From positions 6,082,501-6,146,500 of the forward strand of contig NZ_CP114200.1 of the NCBI RefSeq assembly GCF_029392895.1: a DNA stretch of 64,000 nt. The letters are read 5' to 3'. Positions 21,393-29,008 of the stretch are shown piece by piece. The notes under the pieces are model-generated. The model saw only the letters and a list, made by a program, of their open reading frames with translations, was not told where the DNA came from and ran no database searches. How positions within the stretch are numbered: the first letter of the stretch is position 1; each line of letters starts with the position of its first letter. The stretch comes from Streptomyces sp. 71268. GTDB taxonomy: Bacteria > Actinomycetota > Actinomycetes > Streptomycetales > Streptomycetaceae. A program made the translations under genes and the position numbers.

Positions 21393-22232
21393 ATGACGAC
21401 GAAGACGAACTCCCCGGCCGAACTGATCGAGCGCCACGACTGCCCGAAGTGCGACGCTCCCGCCGGTAGCCCCTGCCGCACTGGCAAGGGCAAGACAGCC
21501 GCGAACTATCACACCGGCCGGTTCGCCTTGGTGCCCTCGCTCAAGGCAGAGTTGTCCGTCAAGACACCGGCCGACCGTCGCCCGGGGAAGACGTGGGTGG
21601 CTCTAGCGGCTCCCGTGGCGGACGCCGACGCTACCCCCGGCGCCCCGATCCGCATCGGTTACGCGCGCTGCTCCACGGCCAACCAGGAGCTACAGAGCCA
21701 GTTGGACGCGCTGGCCCGTGCTCAGTGCACCCGAGTGTTCTCGGAGAAGATCAGCACGCGAGTCAAGACCCGCCCGGAGTTCGAAGCCGCCTTGACGTTG
21801 GCGCGTGAGATCAAGTCCGCTGCTCCGCAACAGCCGGTGATCTTGGCGGTGCACGAGATGAAGCGTCTAGCGCGCAATGCCGCTGAGCTGATGGCGCTGG
21901 GGCCAGACCTCCAGGCCAGCGGCATTCAGCTTGAGATTCTGTCCGGCCCCCTCCAGGGCGTGCACGACCCCCATGGCCCCGGAGCCATCGTGTTCGCCGT
22001 GATGGCGGTCGGTGCGGAGGTGGAGCGCGACTACATCCGGGATAGGACCATGGAGGGGCTGGACGCAGCGGCAAGCAAGGGCAACTACGGCGGGCGCCCG
22101 ACCGTCATGGATGCCGACAAGCTGGCCGTGGCACGGGCACGGCGGGAGAAGGGCGAGAGTGTGACCGACGTTGCCAAGGCGCTCGGTGTGTCTCGCGCGA
22201 CGCTCTACCGGGCGCTGTCTGACGCCCAGTGA
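21393..22232 (+). CDS. resolvase/invertase-type serine recombinase with N-terminal zinc motif
   Basis: A 279-residue recombinase. Residues 1-60 form a separate front domain with CPKCDAPAGSPCRTGKGKTA and a later His, the phage-type treble-clef zinc pattern seen in many actinophage small proteins. The resolvase domain starts at IGYARCSTANQELQSQLDAL near residue 90, where the Ser in CSTANQ is the nucleophile; RLARNAAEL and AEVERDYIRDRT follow. The C-terminus has a helix-turn-helix (SVTDVAKALGVSRATLYRAL) for DNA binding. It is preceded by the repeated TTTATGAGAC motif. It is smaller than and distinct from the integrase at 18492; it may resolve dimers or control gene expression in the island. Confidence 0.9.
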   Translation: MTTKTNSPAELIERHDCPKCDAPAGSPCRTGKGKTAANYHTGRFALVPSLKAELSVKTPADRRPGKTWVALAAPVADADATPGAPIRIGYARCSTANQELQSQLDALARAQCTRVFSEKISTRVKTRPEFEAALTLAREIKSAAPQQPVILAVHEMKRLARNAAELMALGPDLQASGIQLEILSGPLQGVHDPHGPGAIVFAVMAVGAEVERDYIRDRTMEGLDAAASKGNYGGRPTVMDADKLAVARARREKGESVTDVAKALGVSRATLYRALSDAQ

Positions 22233-22245
22233 GCCCCACACAGCA

Positions 22246-22280
22246 AGCGAGCCCCTGCCGACGACTGGCAGGGGCTCGCT
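22246..22280. terminator. bidirectional terminator between resolvase and DUF397 genes
   Basis: AGCGAGCCCCTGCC (22246-22259) and GGCAGGGGCTCGCT (22267-22280) form a perfect 14-bp stem with a 7-base loop, followed by GTCCTTT. It lies between two convergent genes and can end both transcripts. Confidence 0.85.
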
Positions 22281-22291
22281 GTCCTTTGGGA

Positions 22292-22522
22292 TCAGGGGGC
22301 CGGGAACTCTCCAGCCTTGACACCTGTCACGAACGTTGACCACGCCGACGGGGTGAAGGCGAGCGTAGGGCCGTGCGGGTCCTTCGAGTCGCGAACCGGG
22401 ACGACGCCCAGCGAACTCGCGGCGTCAGGTGACCACTCCACGCACTCCCCCGCCTGCCCGTTGCTGTAGCTGCTCTTTACCCAGGTCAGGTCATGTGCGT
22501 TGGCGTCAAGAGTCAATGTCAT
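22292..22522 (-). CDS. DUF397 domain protein
   Basis: A 76-residue small protein, MTLTLDANAHDLTWVKSSYS then CVEWSPD and VPVRDSKDPHGPTLAFTPSA, the diagnostic pattern of DUF397 proteins. These occur almost only in actinobacteria next to XRE-DUF5753 regulators (WhiJ/AbaA-type loci) and are thought to modulate them; in some systems the pair behaves like a toxin-antitoxin. The ATG at 22522 has GGAAGAG 7 bases upstream and the start overlaps the 3' end of the regulator gene by 17 bases, so the pair is co-translated. Confidence 0.9.
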   Translation of the reverse strand: MTLTLDANAHDLTWVKSSYSNGQAGECVEWSPDAASSLGVVPVRDSKDPHGPTLAFTPSAWSTFVTGVKAGEFPAP

Positions 22523-23351
22523 TCTCATACTCTTCCAGGTATCTGCGGAGAAGAACCACGCTCTCCTTGCTGTCAAGGGCCTTGGATCGGGCGATATCGA
22601 GAAGAGTCGTCAGTTCCAGAACGTCGGCAGGGGTGTCAACCGACGTGCCGGTTGCGAACGACTCGACATACGCGAAGGTCAGACCGTTCCGAAGGGTGAG
22701 CAGACTCAAGCTACCGCCCAACAGGGGGTGGACTCCACGCGAGAACGGGAGCACCTGAACCCGCACGGTGCTGTTGTGCTGAACCACGTCGAGTATGTGA
22801 CGAACTTGCTCCGCCATGATGGCCGAGTTGCCGACGGGACGACGTAGCGCCGCTTCGTCCATGATTGCCCAGTAGAGCGGGGGCGCTGGCGACTCCAACA
22901 CCGCGCGGCGATGCATCCGGGAAGCCACTTGCAGTGCAACCTTCTCGGCATCCTTGCCGGGCATCGACTCCACGAACAGCGCGGACGTGTACGGCTCAAC
23001 CTGCAAGAGCCCGGGGACGACGCTGCTGTTGAACGTCTGGATGCGGGCGGCGCGCTTCTCCTCCTCCAGCACCTTGCGGCCGTACACAGGGCCTTCCGCT
23101 GCAACGGCCACCGTTAGTAACTCGGTGATCAGTCCGTCCGTCCCGTAGAAGTCGTCCAGGGCTTCCGCCAGTGCGACGGAGGGCAGTTGCTCCCCCCGCT
23201 CAACGCGGCTCAAGTACGTGTGCGGGTATCCGACCTTCTCGGCGAGTGCGCGCAGCGACAGGCCGACCTTTGCCCGTGCTCGGGCGGCTCGATGGGCAAG
23301 CATCTCCGCTGGTGAGGCGGGTATTGCGTCGGCTTCCGAATCTAGCTCCAT
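22506..23351 (-). CDS. XRE-family regulator with DUF5753
   Basis: A 281-residue DNA-binding regulator. The N-terminal helix-turn-helix is GLSLRALAEKVGYPHTYLSRVERGEQLPS (residues about 31-58); from about 95 onward is DUF5753, with FNSSVVPGLLQVEPYTSALF and the later VRVQVLPFSRGVHP. It belongs to the WhiJ-like group common in Streptomyces. It overlaps the DUF397 gene, forming an operon. A divergent set of small genes starts about 130 bases away; the space between contains ACCTGGGG (23413-23420) and CCCCAGGT (23447-23454) as an inverted pair, a candidate operator for this regulator. Confidence 0.92.
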   Translation of the reverse strand: MELDSEADAIPASPAEMLAHRAARARAKVGLSLRALAEKVGYPHTYLSRVERGEQLPSVALAEALDDFYGTDGLITELLTVAVAAEGPVYGRKVLEEEKRAARIQTFNSSVVPGLLQVEPYTSALFVESMPGKDAEKVALQVASRMHRRAVLESPAPPLYWAIMDEAALRRPVGNSAIMAEQVRHILDVVQHNSTVRVQVLPFSRGVHPLLGGSLSLLTLRNGLTFAYVESFATGTSVDTPADVLELTTLLDIARSKALDSKESVVLLRRYLEEYENDIDS

Positions 23352-23499
23352 GCGGCTGACTCCCTCTCAAGCGCCTGTCCACTGAGGGTAGTTGGTGACG
23401 TGCTGTCCGTATACCTGGGGCGCTCCGACGGCGATGCTTGAGAAGTCCCCAGGTGACCAATCACCGGGATGTAAGCCGACCATGGAAGGCGGTGAAACG

Positions 23500-23778
23500 G
23501 TGAGCGCACAGACCAGAGCGGCGGGCGTTCCGGAACTCGAACCCGTGGCTTTCCCTGAGTGTCGGGTGTGCTTCGTGGCAGACAGGGACCGGACGGACGC
23601 CAGGGAGCGGCAGGCGTCCAACCGGGTCCGTGACTGCAACCAGATCATCTCGGAGCACCCCCGCCACCAGCGGAGCGAAGCGAGGCGTACCGCTCTCAGC
23701 GTCGCTGCGCTGGCGGGGGAAGTGGCCGAGGTGTCGGCGGGTGTGTACCTCGCCCACATCGCGACCAAGGCCGACTAG
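23500..23778 (+). CDS. small hypothetical protein of the island
   Basis: A 92-residue soluble protein, MSAQTRAAGVPELEPVAFPE onward, with a conserved-looking core ADRDRTDARERQASNRVRDCNQIISEHP and a C-terminal Ala-rich helix. I do not recognise a characterised family, but proteins of this look recur near XRE/DUF397 loci and phage-like islands of streptomycetes. The GTG at 23500 is chosen; an ATG at 23482 in the same frame is an alternative. Its TAG stop overlaps no base of, but directly abuts, the ATG of the next small gene (TAGATG), so the two are coupled. Confidence 0.65.
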   Translation: MSAQTRAAGVPELEPVAFPECRVCFVADRDRTDARERQASNRVRDCNQIISEHPRHQRSEARRTALSVAALAGEVAEVSAGVYLAHIATKAD

Positions 23779-23874
23779 ATGCCGCCCGACTGGAAGGTGG
23801 GCGCGTTCTTCGTCCTCCAAGCCGCCGCATGGATCGTCTTGGCCATTGTCGCCACCGGGCCCCGGCCCTGGTGA
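23779..23874 (+). CDS. 31-residue single-helix membrane peptide
   Basis: MPPDWKVGAFFVLQAAAWIV continues LAIVATGPRPW: one hydrophobic helix of about 20 residues with a short charged front and a Gly-Pro-Arg-Pro-Trp end. The ATG immediately follows the stop of the upstream gene, so translation is probably by reinitiation. It may be a small membrane anchor, regulator or toxin-like peptide. Nothing further can be said from sequence. Confidence 0.55.
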   Translation: MPPDWKVGAFFVLQAAAWIVLAIVATGPRPW

Positions 23875-23941
23875 CTGCTGGCCCCACCTACCCCCTGCCT
23901 GGCGCCGTGCACACACCGCCAGGCAGGGACGCAAGGCACGA

Positions 23942-23966
23942 CAGTTCGGGGACCGTCCCCGAACTG
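23942..23966. promoter_or_regulatory. 12-bp perfect inverted repeat, candidate operator
   Basis: CAGTTCGGGGAC and GTCCCCGAACTG face each other around a single C. A one-base centre cannot form a stable loop without opening inner pairs, so a dimer-binding operator is as likely as a hairpin. It lies 27 bases before the small acidic peptide gene at 23993. Confidence 0.6.
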
Positions 23967-23992
23967 GCACGGTGACACGAGGAGAAACCGAC

Positions 23993-24097
23993 ATGTTGCA
24001 CGCCGCATCGTGGCAACTCGCTGTGGACCCGGACGACGACGACGGGGGCGAGCCGAACCCGCCGACGGGCGACTCTGACGACGGACGCCCGTACTAG
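23993..24097 (+). CDS. 34-residue acidic peptide
   Basis: MLHAASWQLAVDPDDDDGGE continues PNPPTGDSDDGRPY. It has a perfect ribosome-binding site, GAGGAG, 8 bases upstream, so it is probably translated. The front third is hydrophobic and the rest is Asp/Pro/Gly-rich and disordered. Possible roles are a regulatory peptide or signal precursor; no family is recognised. A palindromic candidate operator precedes it. Confidence 0.6.
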   Translation: MLHAASWQLAVDPDDDDGGEPNPPTGDSDDGRPY

Positions 24098-24188
24098 ATC
24101 GCGTCGTCAAGTAGCCTGCCCTAACCGGTAACTCACGTGCCCGGCGCCCCCATTGCGGGGCGTCGGGTTCGGCGCGAGAGGGGTATCC

Positions 24189-24575
24189 ATGAGCGGAAAC
24201 ACTGGGGTGCACTGGCACGCCTTTGCGTGGACCGGACATGAGCGGCCCCCGGACAGCGAACGAGTGATTCCCACCAATCCGACGCCACCGTTGGAGGTGG
24301 CGCACTGGCTCCGCAAGCAGCGCAAGCACGTGGCGGCCACGTTCACGGACGCTGACGCCGCAGTTGAGTGGATGCGGGAGGAACTAGCCGCATGGCCCAT
24401 GGCTGACCAGACGCTGAGCACGGTTGAGTCGAAGATCGAGTTCACACGGGAGTGTCTGAGCCGACCCGACGCCGACGTGGTGTTCGGCTTCTACCCCGCC
24501 GTTCAGCGGTACGTGTCTCGGTGCCTGATCTACTGCCCCCGGCCCGGGGAGAAGTGCCCGGACCCTCCTGCCTAG
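24189..24575 (+). CDS. hypothetical island protein (128 residues)
   Basis: A soluble alpha/beta-looking protein, MSGNTGVHWHAFAWTGHERP at its front, a central helix WLRKQRKHVAATFTDADAAVEWMREELA, and a tail with three cysteines (RCLIYCPRPGEKCPDPPA). The ATG at 24189 follows GAGAGGGG. It is the last gene of the island, ending about 85 bases before attR. I do not recognise its family; the His/Trp-rich front and Cys tail could bind metal. No antiphage signature is visible. Confidence 0.65.
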   Translation: MSGNTGVHWHAFAWTGHERPPDSERVIPTNPTPPLEVAHWLRKQRKHVAATFTDADAAVEWMREELAAWPMADQTLSTVESKIEFTRECLSRPDADVVFGFYPAVQRYVSRCLIYCPRPGEKCPDPPA

Positions 24576-24660
24576 CCAACGTGGGTGGCGCGCCCCCATC
24601 TGAAAACAGTCCCGCTCACCTCGTCGTACCGGACGAGTGGGCGGGACTGTTGCATTGCGG

Positions 24661-25038
24661 GGTGTCGCGTTTACCCTCGGCGTCGACTACGGCATCTTCC
24701 TGATGCACCGCATGCGCGAAGAGGCGATCAAGGGCGCGAGCACGCCGCAGGCGGCCCTCACCGCGCTGCACACCACGGGCGGCGTGATCGCCTCGGCCGG
24801 GTTGGTGCTGGCCGCGACCTTCGCGGTGCTGGCGACCATGCCGATGGCGATGATGCTGGAACTCGGCTTCATCATCGCGGTCGGCGTACTCCTCGACACC
24901 TTCCTGGTCCGCACCTACCTGGTCACCTCGGCGAGCCTGCTGCTCGACCGGTGGATCTGGTGGCCCGGCAAGCTCTTCCGCCGCCAGGCGCCGCAGCCCG
25001 CCCCGGCACCGGAGCGGACGGCAGAGCCGGTCGGCTGA
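24661..25038 (+). pseudogene. MMPL/RND-family transporter, 3' part
   Basis: The last 125 residues of the MMPL transporter whose front lies at 16517-18420. It starts inside attR and carries the second proton-relay motif LGVDYGIFLMHRMREEA followed by three membrane helices (GGVIASAGLVLAATFAVLAT, MMLELGFIIAVGVLLDTF, RTYLVTSASLLL) and a Pro-rich tail. It has no credible start of its own, so it is presumably silent unless the island leaves. The GGT-GTC codons at the junction are in phase with the 5' part. Confidence 0.9.
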
Positions 25039-25150
25039 CGGTCCGACGGGCCGCCCCGGGCGGGAGTCGGCCGAGGGACTGATCGCTTGCCCGGTGCCGG
25101 CCGGCCGCCGCGACCGCGTGACGGCCCGCCGGCGACCGGCGAGCCCCGCA

Positions 25151-25189
25151 CGCCTCCGCGCACGCCCCTCCCGGGCGTGCGCGGAGGCG
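25151..25189 (+). terminator. 17-bp-stem terminator after the MMPL gene
   Basis: CGCCTCCGCGCACGCCC (25151-25167) pairs without mismatch with its complement at 25173-25189 around CTCCC. It lies 113 bases beyond the MMPL stop and should insulate the following two-component operon. Confidence 0.8.
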
Positions 25190-25270
25190 CGACCACGGCC
25201 GGGCCCGTACGGGCCTGGCCGCGCCGCGCTCACCAGGTCAACGGCCCGATCCAGCAGGCGTGATCGAGAG

Positions 25271-25279
25271 TTATCCACA
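25271..25279. other. isolated consensus DnaA box
   Basis: TTATCCACA is an exact match to the E. coli DnaA box; streptomycete boxes favour TTGTCCACA. It stands alone 33 bases before the histidine kinase start and could be chance or a DnaA titration/regulatory site. It is not an origin. Confidence 0.35.
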
Positions 25280-25311
25280 GGCATGGACGGGTCGGAGCGA
25301 AAGTCGGCGCC

Positions 25312-27204
25312 GTGCCGCACGATGGGACCGTGCAGATGACCGAATTCACCGCCGCCTTGCGAGGCGACCGGCGCCCGCCCGCCAGGACGAGGGCCCGGCC
25401 GTCGGCGTGGGACGTGGCACTCGCGCTGGCGGTGCTCGTCGTCCAGAGCCTGCTGGCGCTCAGCGTGCGCAACGACGGCAGCCGCCCCGACGCCCTCGGC
25501 TGGGCACTGCTCATCGTGAGCGCGCTGGCGCTGGTGTCCCGCAGGACCGCCCCGACGGCCACCACGGTGGTGGTCGTGCTGGCGGTCGGCCCTTACCACT
25601 CGCTGGACTACGCCCACTTCGCCACGGTGCCGGCGGGTGTGGTCGCGCTGTACGCGCTGGCGGTCGGCGCGCCGGCGTACAGGTCGTTGGTGGCGCTCAG
25701 CGCGATAGTCGGCGTCATGGCGGTGTTGATGTCCAACTCGCCTGACGAGCAGGCGCTGCCGGAGATGATGCGCAGCTCCGGGTGGCTGTTGGCCGTGGTG
25801 GTGATCGGCATAGCGGTCAGGACGCACCGCAACTACGTGGCCGCCATCGTGGAGCGGGCCGAGCGCGCCGAGCGCACCCGTGAGGAGGAGGCCGCGCGAC
25901 GGGTCGCCGAGGAACGCCTGCGGATCGCCCGTGACCTGCACGACCTGTTGGCCCACAGCATCACGCTGATCGGCGTGCAGACATCGGTGGCGGCGCACGT
26001 GCTGGTCGCCGATCCGGACCGGCTCGACCGGGACGCGGTCGCCAAGGCGCTGGACTCGATAGCCGACACCTGCCGGGACGCCCGGGCAGAACTCCGCACC
26101 ACGCTGCGGGTGCTGCGGGCCGGGGAGGCGGAGCCGGCGACCGACTCCACCCGCCCGCCACCGGGCCTCGCGGGCCTGCCCGACCTGGCGAACTCGGCCG
26201 AGGCGGCGGGGGCCCGCGTCACGCTGGACTTCCCGCTGACCCCGTCCGCCGCGTCCGCGGTCCCGCCGGCGGTGGGGGCGGCGGCGTACCGCATCGTCCA
26301 GGAGGCGCTCACCAACGCGGTGCGGCACGCGGGCCCCGATGTCCGCACGGTGGCCACCGTGCGGAAGGTTCCCCACCCCTGGGCGGAAGGCGAGGCGTTG
26401 AGCGTCACGGTGACCGACGACGGGCCGCCCTCGGTCCGCCTCCCGGCCCAGCGTCGCGGTGGCGCCCCGGCCGACCCCTCCGCGCCCACGCGCGAGTTCG
26501 CGCCCAGCGGGCGCCGCGCCGTCGGTGCGGTCGGTGCGGCCGGCGCCACGGGCCGGCCGGGCGCGAGCGGAGCGGCCCAGGACCGCGGGGTCTCGGCTGG
26601 CGCCGGCCCGGGGCCTGGCGGCGGTACGAGCGCCGCCAGGCCCGGCACGGACGGCCAGGGCTCCGGGAGTTCGGGCGGTCCCGGCGGTTCCGGTAGTCCG
26701 GGCGGGCCTGCCGGAGACGGCTCGGTCGGGGCCGAGGGGTTTGGCATCGCCGGCATGCGCGAGCGGGCGCGCAGCGTCGGGGGTTCGGTCACGGCCGGCT
26801 GGCGGGCGGACGGCCCGGGGTTCGTCGTCCGGGCGATCCTGCCGCTGACCAGTACGCCGCGTGGCGGCCCGGCCGCACCGCGCGGCGAGTCGACGGCCTT
26901 CGGCTGGAAGGGCGCCAGGAGCGCGAGTGCGGGTGGGAAGGCCGCGGCCAGGGACCAGGCGTGCCCCGACGCGGAACCCGTGGACCGCGCCGCGCCCCGG
27001 CCCGATCCGCAGCCGGCCCGGCCAGGTCCGCAGCCGGCCTGGTCCCCCGAGCCGCGGTTGGCACCGCTGCCCGAAACGTCCCCCGAGTCGGATGCGGTGC
27101 GGCGTGACGAGCCACGGGCCGGGCCACGGTTCCCCGGGGCACAGGTGGCGGCGCGGTCCGAGATATCCGAGGCAAGAGGACAGACAGAGGAGGACGCGTC
27201 GTGA
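25312..27204 (+). CDS. NarL/DesK-type sensor histidine kinase with an enlarged ATP-lid
   Basis: A 630-residue membrane histidine kinase that pairs with the response regulator it overlaps. Five hydrophobic helices span about residues 35-165 (from WDVALALAVLVVQSLLALSV to SGWLLAVVVIGIAVRTHR), then the HisKA_3 dimer domain with phospho-acceptor His in RIARDLHDLLAHSITLIGVQ, N-box YRIVQEALTNAVRHAG and D-box VTVTDDGPPS near 364. The final G-box GFGIAGMRERARSVGG appears only near 476, after about 100 residues of Gly/Ala/Ser-rich sequence in the lid, and a further 120-residue Pro-rich tail follows. GTG 25312 or ATG 25336 may be the start; neither has a good ribosome-binding site. Confidence 0.88.
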   Translation: MPHDGTVQMTEFTAALRGDRRPPARTRARPSAWDVALALAVLVVQSLLALSVRNDGSRPDALGWALLIVSALALVSRRTAPTATTVVVVLAVGPYHSLDYAHFATVPAGVVALYALAVGAPAYRSLVALSAIVGVMAVLMSNSPDEQALPEMMRSSGWLLAVVVIGIAVRTHRNYVAAIVERAERAERTREEEAARRVAEERLRIARDLHDLLAHSITLIGVQTSVAAHVLVADPDRLDRDAVAKALDSIADTCRDARAELRTTLRVLRAGEAEPATDSTRPPPGLAGLPDLANSAEAAGARVTLDFPLTPSAASAVPPAVGAAAYRIVQEALTNAVRHAGPDVRTVATVRKVPHPWAEGEALSVTVTDDGPPSVRLPAQRRGGAPADPSAPTREFAPSGRRAVGAVGAAGATGRPGASGAAQDRGVSAGAGPGPGGGTSAARPGTDGQGSGSSGGPGGSGSPGGPAGDGSVGAEGFGIAGMRERARSVGGSVTAGWRADGPGFVVRAILPLTSTPRGGPAAPRGESTAFGWKGARSASAGGKAAARDQACPDAEPVDRAAPRPDPQPARPGPQPAWSPEPRLAPLPETSPESDAVRRDEPRAGPRFPGAQVAARSEISEARGQTEEDAS

Positions 27205-27902
27205 GTGCGTCGCAGCCCATTCGGGTACTGCTCGCCGACGATCAGACGCTGGTGCGGGCCGCCTTCGCGATGCTCGTCGAGTCGGCCCGCGACATGCGGG
27301 TGGTCGGCCAGGCGGGCAACGGCAGGGAAGCGGTCGAGCTGGCCCGCGCGGTCGACGTCGACCTCGTCGTGATGGACATCCGCATGCCGGAACTGGACGG
27401 GATCGAGGCGACGCGACGCATCGCGGCTGACGCGGAGTTGGCCGACGTGAAGGTGCTGGTCCTCACGACGTACGACACCGACGAGTACATCGTGGACGCC
27501 CTGCGCGCGGGTGCCTCGGGGTTCCTGGTCAAGGACACCAAGCCGGCGGAGCTGCTGGACGCGATCCGTACCGTGGCGGCGGGGGAGGCCCTCCTGTCGC
27601 CGGGCCCCACGGCCCGCCTCATCGCCCGCGTCCTCCGCCTGCCCGCCCCGCTGCCACCGGCCCCCGCCGTCCCCGACACGCTGGCCGCGCTCTCCGACCG
27701 GGAGCGCCAGGTGCTCACCCTGGTGGGGCGCGGGCTGAACAACGCGGAGATAGCCGAGGCGTTGGGCCTGAGCCCGTTGACGGCCAAGACGCACGTCAGC
27801 CGGATCATGGGCAAGCTGATGGCGCGCGACCGGGCCCAGCTCGTGATCGCCGCGTACGAATCGGGGCTGGTGTCCCCGGCGGCCCGGACGGACGCGGGGT
27901 AG
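27201..27902 (+). CDS. NarL/LuxR-type response regulator
   Basis: A 233-residue cytosolic response regulator, partner of the kinase whose stop it overlaps by 4 bases (GTGA). The receiver domain has the acidic pair LLADDQ, phospho-acceptor Asp in DLVVMDIRMPELDG, and the Lys in FLVKDTKPAEL. The LuxR-type helix-turn-helix is LSDRERQVLTLVGRGLNNAEIAEALGLSPLTAKTHVSRIMGKL near the C-terminus. The regulon is unknown; the pair follows an MMPL transporter gene, a common arrangement, but a terminator lies between. A ribosome-binding site AGAGGAGGACG lies in the end of the kinase gene. Confidence 0.95.
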   Translation: MSASQPIRVLLADDQTLVRAAFAMLVESARDMRVVGQAGNGREAVELARAVDVDLVVMDIRMPELDGIEATRRIAADAELADVKVLVLTTYDTDEYIVDALRAGASGFLVKDTKPAELLDAIRTVAAGEALLSPGPTARLIARVLRLPAPLPPAPAVPDTLAALSDRERQVLTLVGRGLNNAEIAEALGLSPLTAKTHVSRIMGKLMARDRAQLVIAAYESGLVSPAARTDAG

Positions 27903-28091
27903 CGGTCGGCCGGCGCCCGAGCGGCCGGGAGGTTCGCCCCGGAGTGGGGGAGGCCGTGCCGTGGACGGGTGCCCGGAGGCCAGCCGGGCGGGGGAGGGGC
28001 GGGGGAGGGGGAGGGGGGAGGGGCCCGGGAGACGTAAGGAAGGCGACCGGCGGTTGGCATGGCGGGTCGGGGCGTCGGCTACCGTGGCCGC

Positions 28092-28631
28092 ATGCCGACG
28101 CACGCCCGAGACCGACTGCTGAAGGCCGCCGCGGAGTTGTTCTACGTGGAAGGCATCCAGGCGGTCGGGGTCGAACGGTTGCTGGCCGTCTCGGGGGTGG
28201 GCCGGGCGTCCTTCTACCGACACTTCGCCGGCAAGGACGCGCTGGTCGCGGCCGTGCTCCAGCGCCAGGGCGAACAGTGGCTGGCGTGGCTTGGGGCGGC
28301 TGTCGCCGAGCACGGCGGTGGGCCGCTGGCCGTCTTCGACGCGCTGGCCGACCGCGCGCGGAGCCGCGGGTTCCACGGGTGTGCGTTCGTCAACGCGATG
28401 GCGGAGACGGCCGACCCGAGCAGCGAGGTGTATTGGTTGGCGCAGGCGCACAAGCGCCGGGTCACGGCGTACGTCGAGCAGTTGCTCAAGGCGGCGGGGT
28501 ACGAGCGGCACGAGGCGCTGGCCGAGCAGTTCGTCCTGCTGATGGACGGGGCGACGGTGACCGCGATGCGGGAGCGCACCGGCGCGCCGGCGCTGCGGGC
28601 CCGCGAGATGGCCAAGCACCTGCTCGGCTGA
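28092..28631 (+). CDS. TetR/AcrR-family regulator
   Basis: A 179-residue repressor-type protein. The TetR helix-turn-helix is at residues about 8-48: RDRLLKAAAELFYVEGIQAV, then GVERLLAVSGVGRASFYRHFAGKDALVAA. The C-terminal part is a helical ligand-binding domain with a conserved-looking FHGCAFVNAMAE. The ATG at 28092 has no ribosome-binding site, and TACCGT lies 9-14 bases upstream, so the mRNA is probably leaderless. No adjacent transporter or enzyme gene makes an obvious target; autoregulation is likely. Confidence 0.9.
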   Translation: MPTHARDRLLKAAAELFYVEGIQAVGVERLLAVSGVGRASFYRHFAGKDALVAAVLQRQGEQWLAWLGAAVAEHGGGPLAVFDALADRARSRGFHGCAFVNAMAETADPSSEVYWLAQAHKRRVTAYVEQLLKAAGYERHEALAEQFVLLMDGATVTAMRERTGAPALRAREMAKHLLG

Positions 28632-28742
28632 GCGGAGCGACGCGCGGGGAGGGGCCCGACCGCCGGGTGACGCCGCATCCGTCCGCGCCAAACCGCCCGC
28701 GTCCAGCCGGCCGCACTCGACCGCGCCCAACCGGCACACCAG

Positions 28743-28846
28743 GCCGCCCGCGTCCAGGCTTCCGCACCCAACCGGGGCCGGCCCGCACCCACCCGACCGA
28801 ACCCAGCCGCCCGCGTCCGGGCTTCCGCACCCAACCGGGGTCGGCC
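28743..28846. repeat. two 41-bp direct repeats in a proline-codon-like spacer
   Basis: The 41-bp unit starting GCCGCCCGCGTCC occurs at 28743-28783 and 28806-28846 with two mismatches, period 63. It sits in the 380-base gap 28632-29008, which is full of CGCACCC/CAACCG variants and contains no credible gene. The region looks like expanding GC-rich spacer. Confidence 0.7.
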
Positions 28847-29008
28847 GCACCCAGCCGCCCGCAGCCGGCCGCCCCCCCAACCGCTCGAACCCAGCCGCAC
28901 CCGGCCGCCTCCAGCCAACCGCGCCTACCTGACCGCACCCGACCGCCCGCGCCCGCCCGAGTCCTCACCCCTCACGCTCGTCCTCGGCCCCACCCCTCCC
29001 GCGCGCGT

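Larger units (their letters stand above)
18416..24665. mobile_element. 6.2-kb serine-integrase genomic island inserted in the MMPL gene
   Basis: Bounded by GGTGT in both junctions (18416-18420 and 24661-24665), both reading Gly-Val in the MMPL frame, so precise excision rejoins one open frame. It holds a large serine recombinase at the left end, a 237-residue unknown protein, a resolvase with a zinc-finger front, an XRE/DUF397 pair on the opposite strand, and four small genes. No relaxase, FtsK-like transfer protein, capsid or replication initiator is recognisable, so it is a cargo-poor island, satellite or remnant. Codon use is less GC-biased than the flanking genes, with AT-rich spacers, consistent with horizontal origin. 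Confidence 0.88.

Noticed and set aside
18416..24665. Antiphage defence island
   Set aside because: No nuclease, helicase, reverse transcriptase, TIR or other defence signature was recognised among its genes.
25271..25279. DnaA box as part of a replication origin
   Set aside because: A single 9-mer, no cluster of boxes and no dnaA/dnaN genes nearby.
28743..28846. CRISPR array
   Set aside because: Only two long direct copies with 22-bp spacing, no palindromic repeat and no cas genes.
25833..28880. A 1015-codon open frame on the minus strand
   Set aside because: Antisense to the kinase and response regulator genes; low-complexity protein with no domain.
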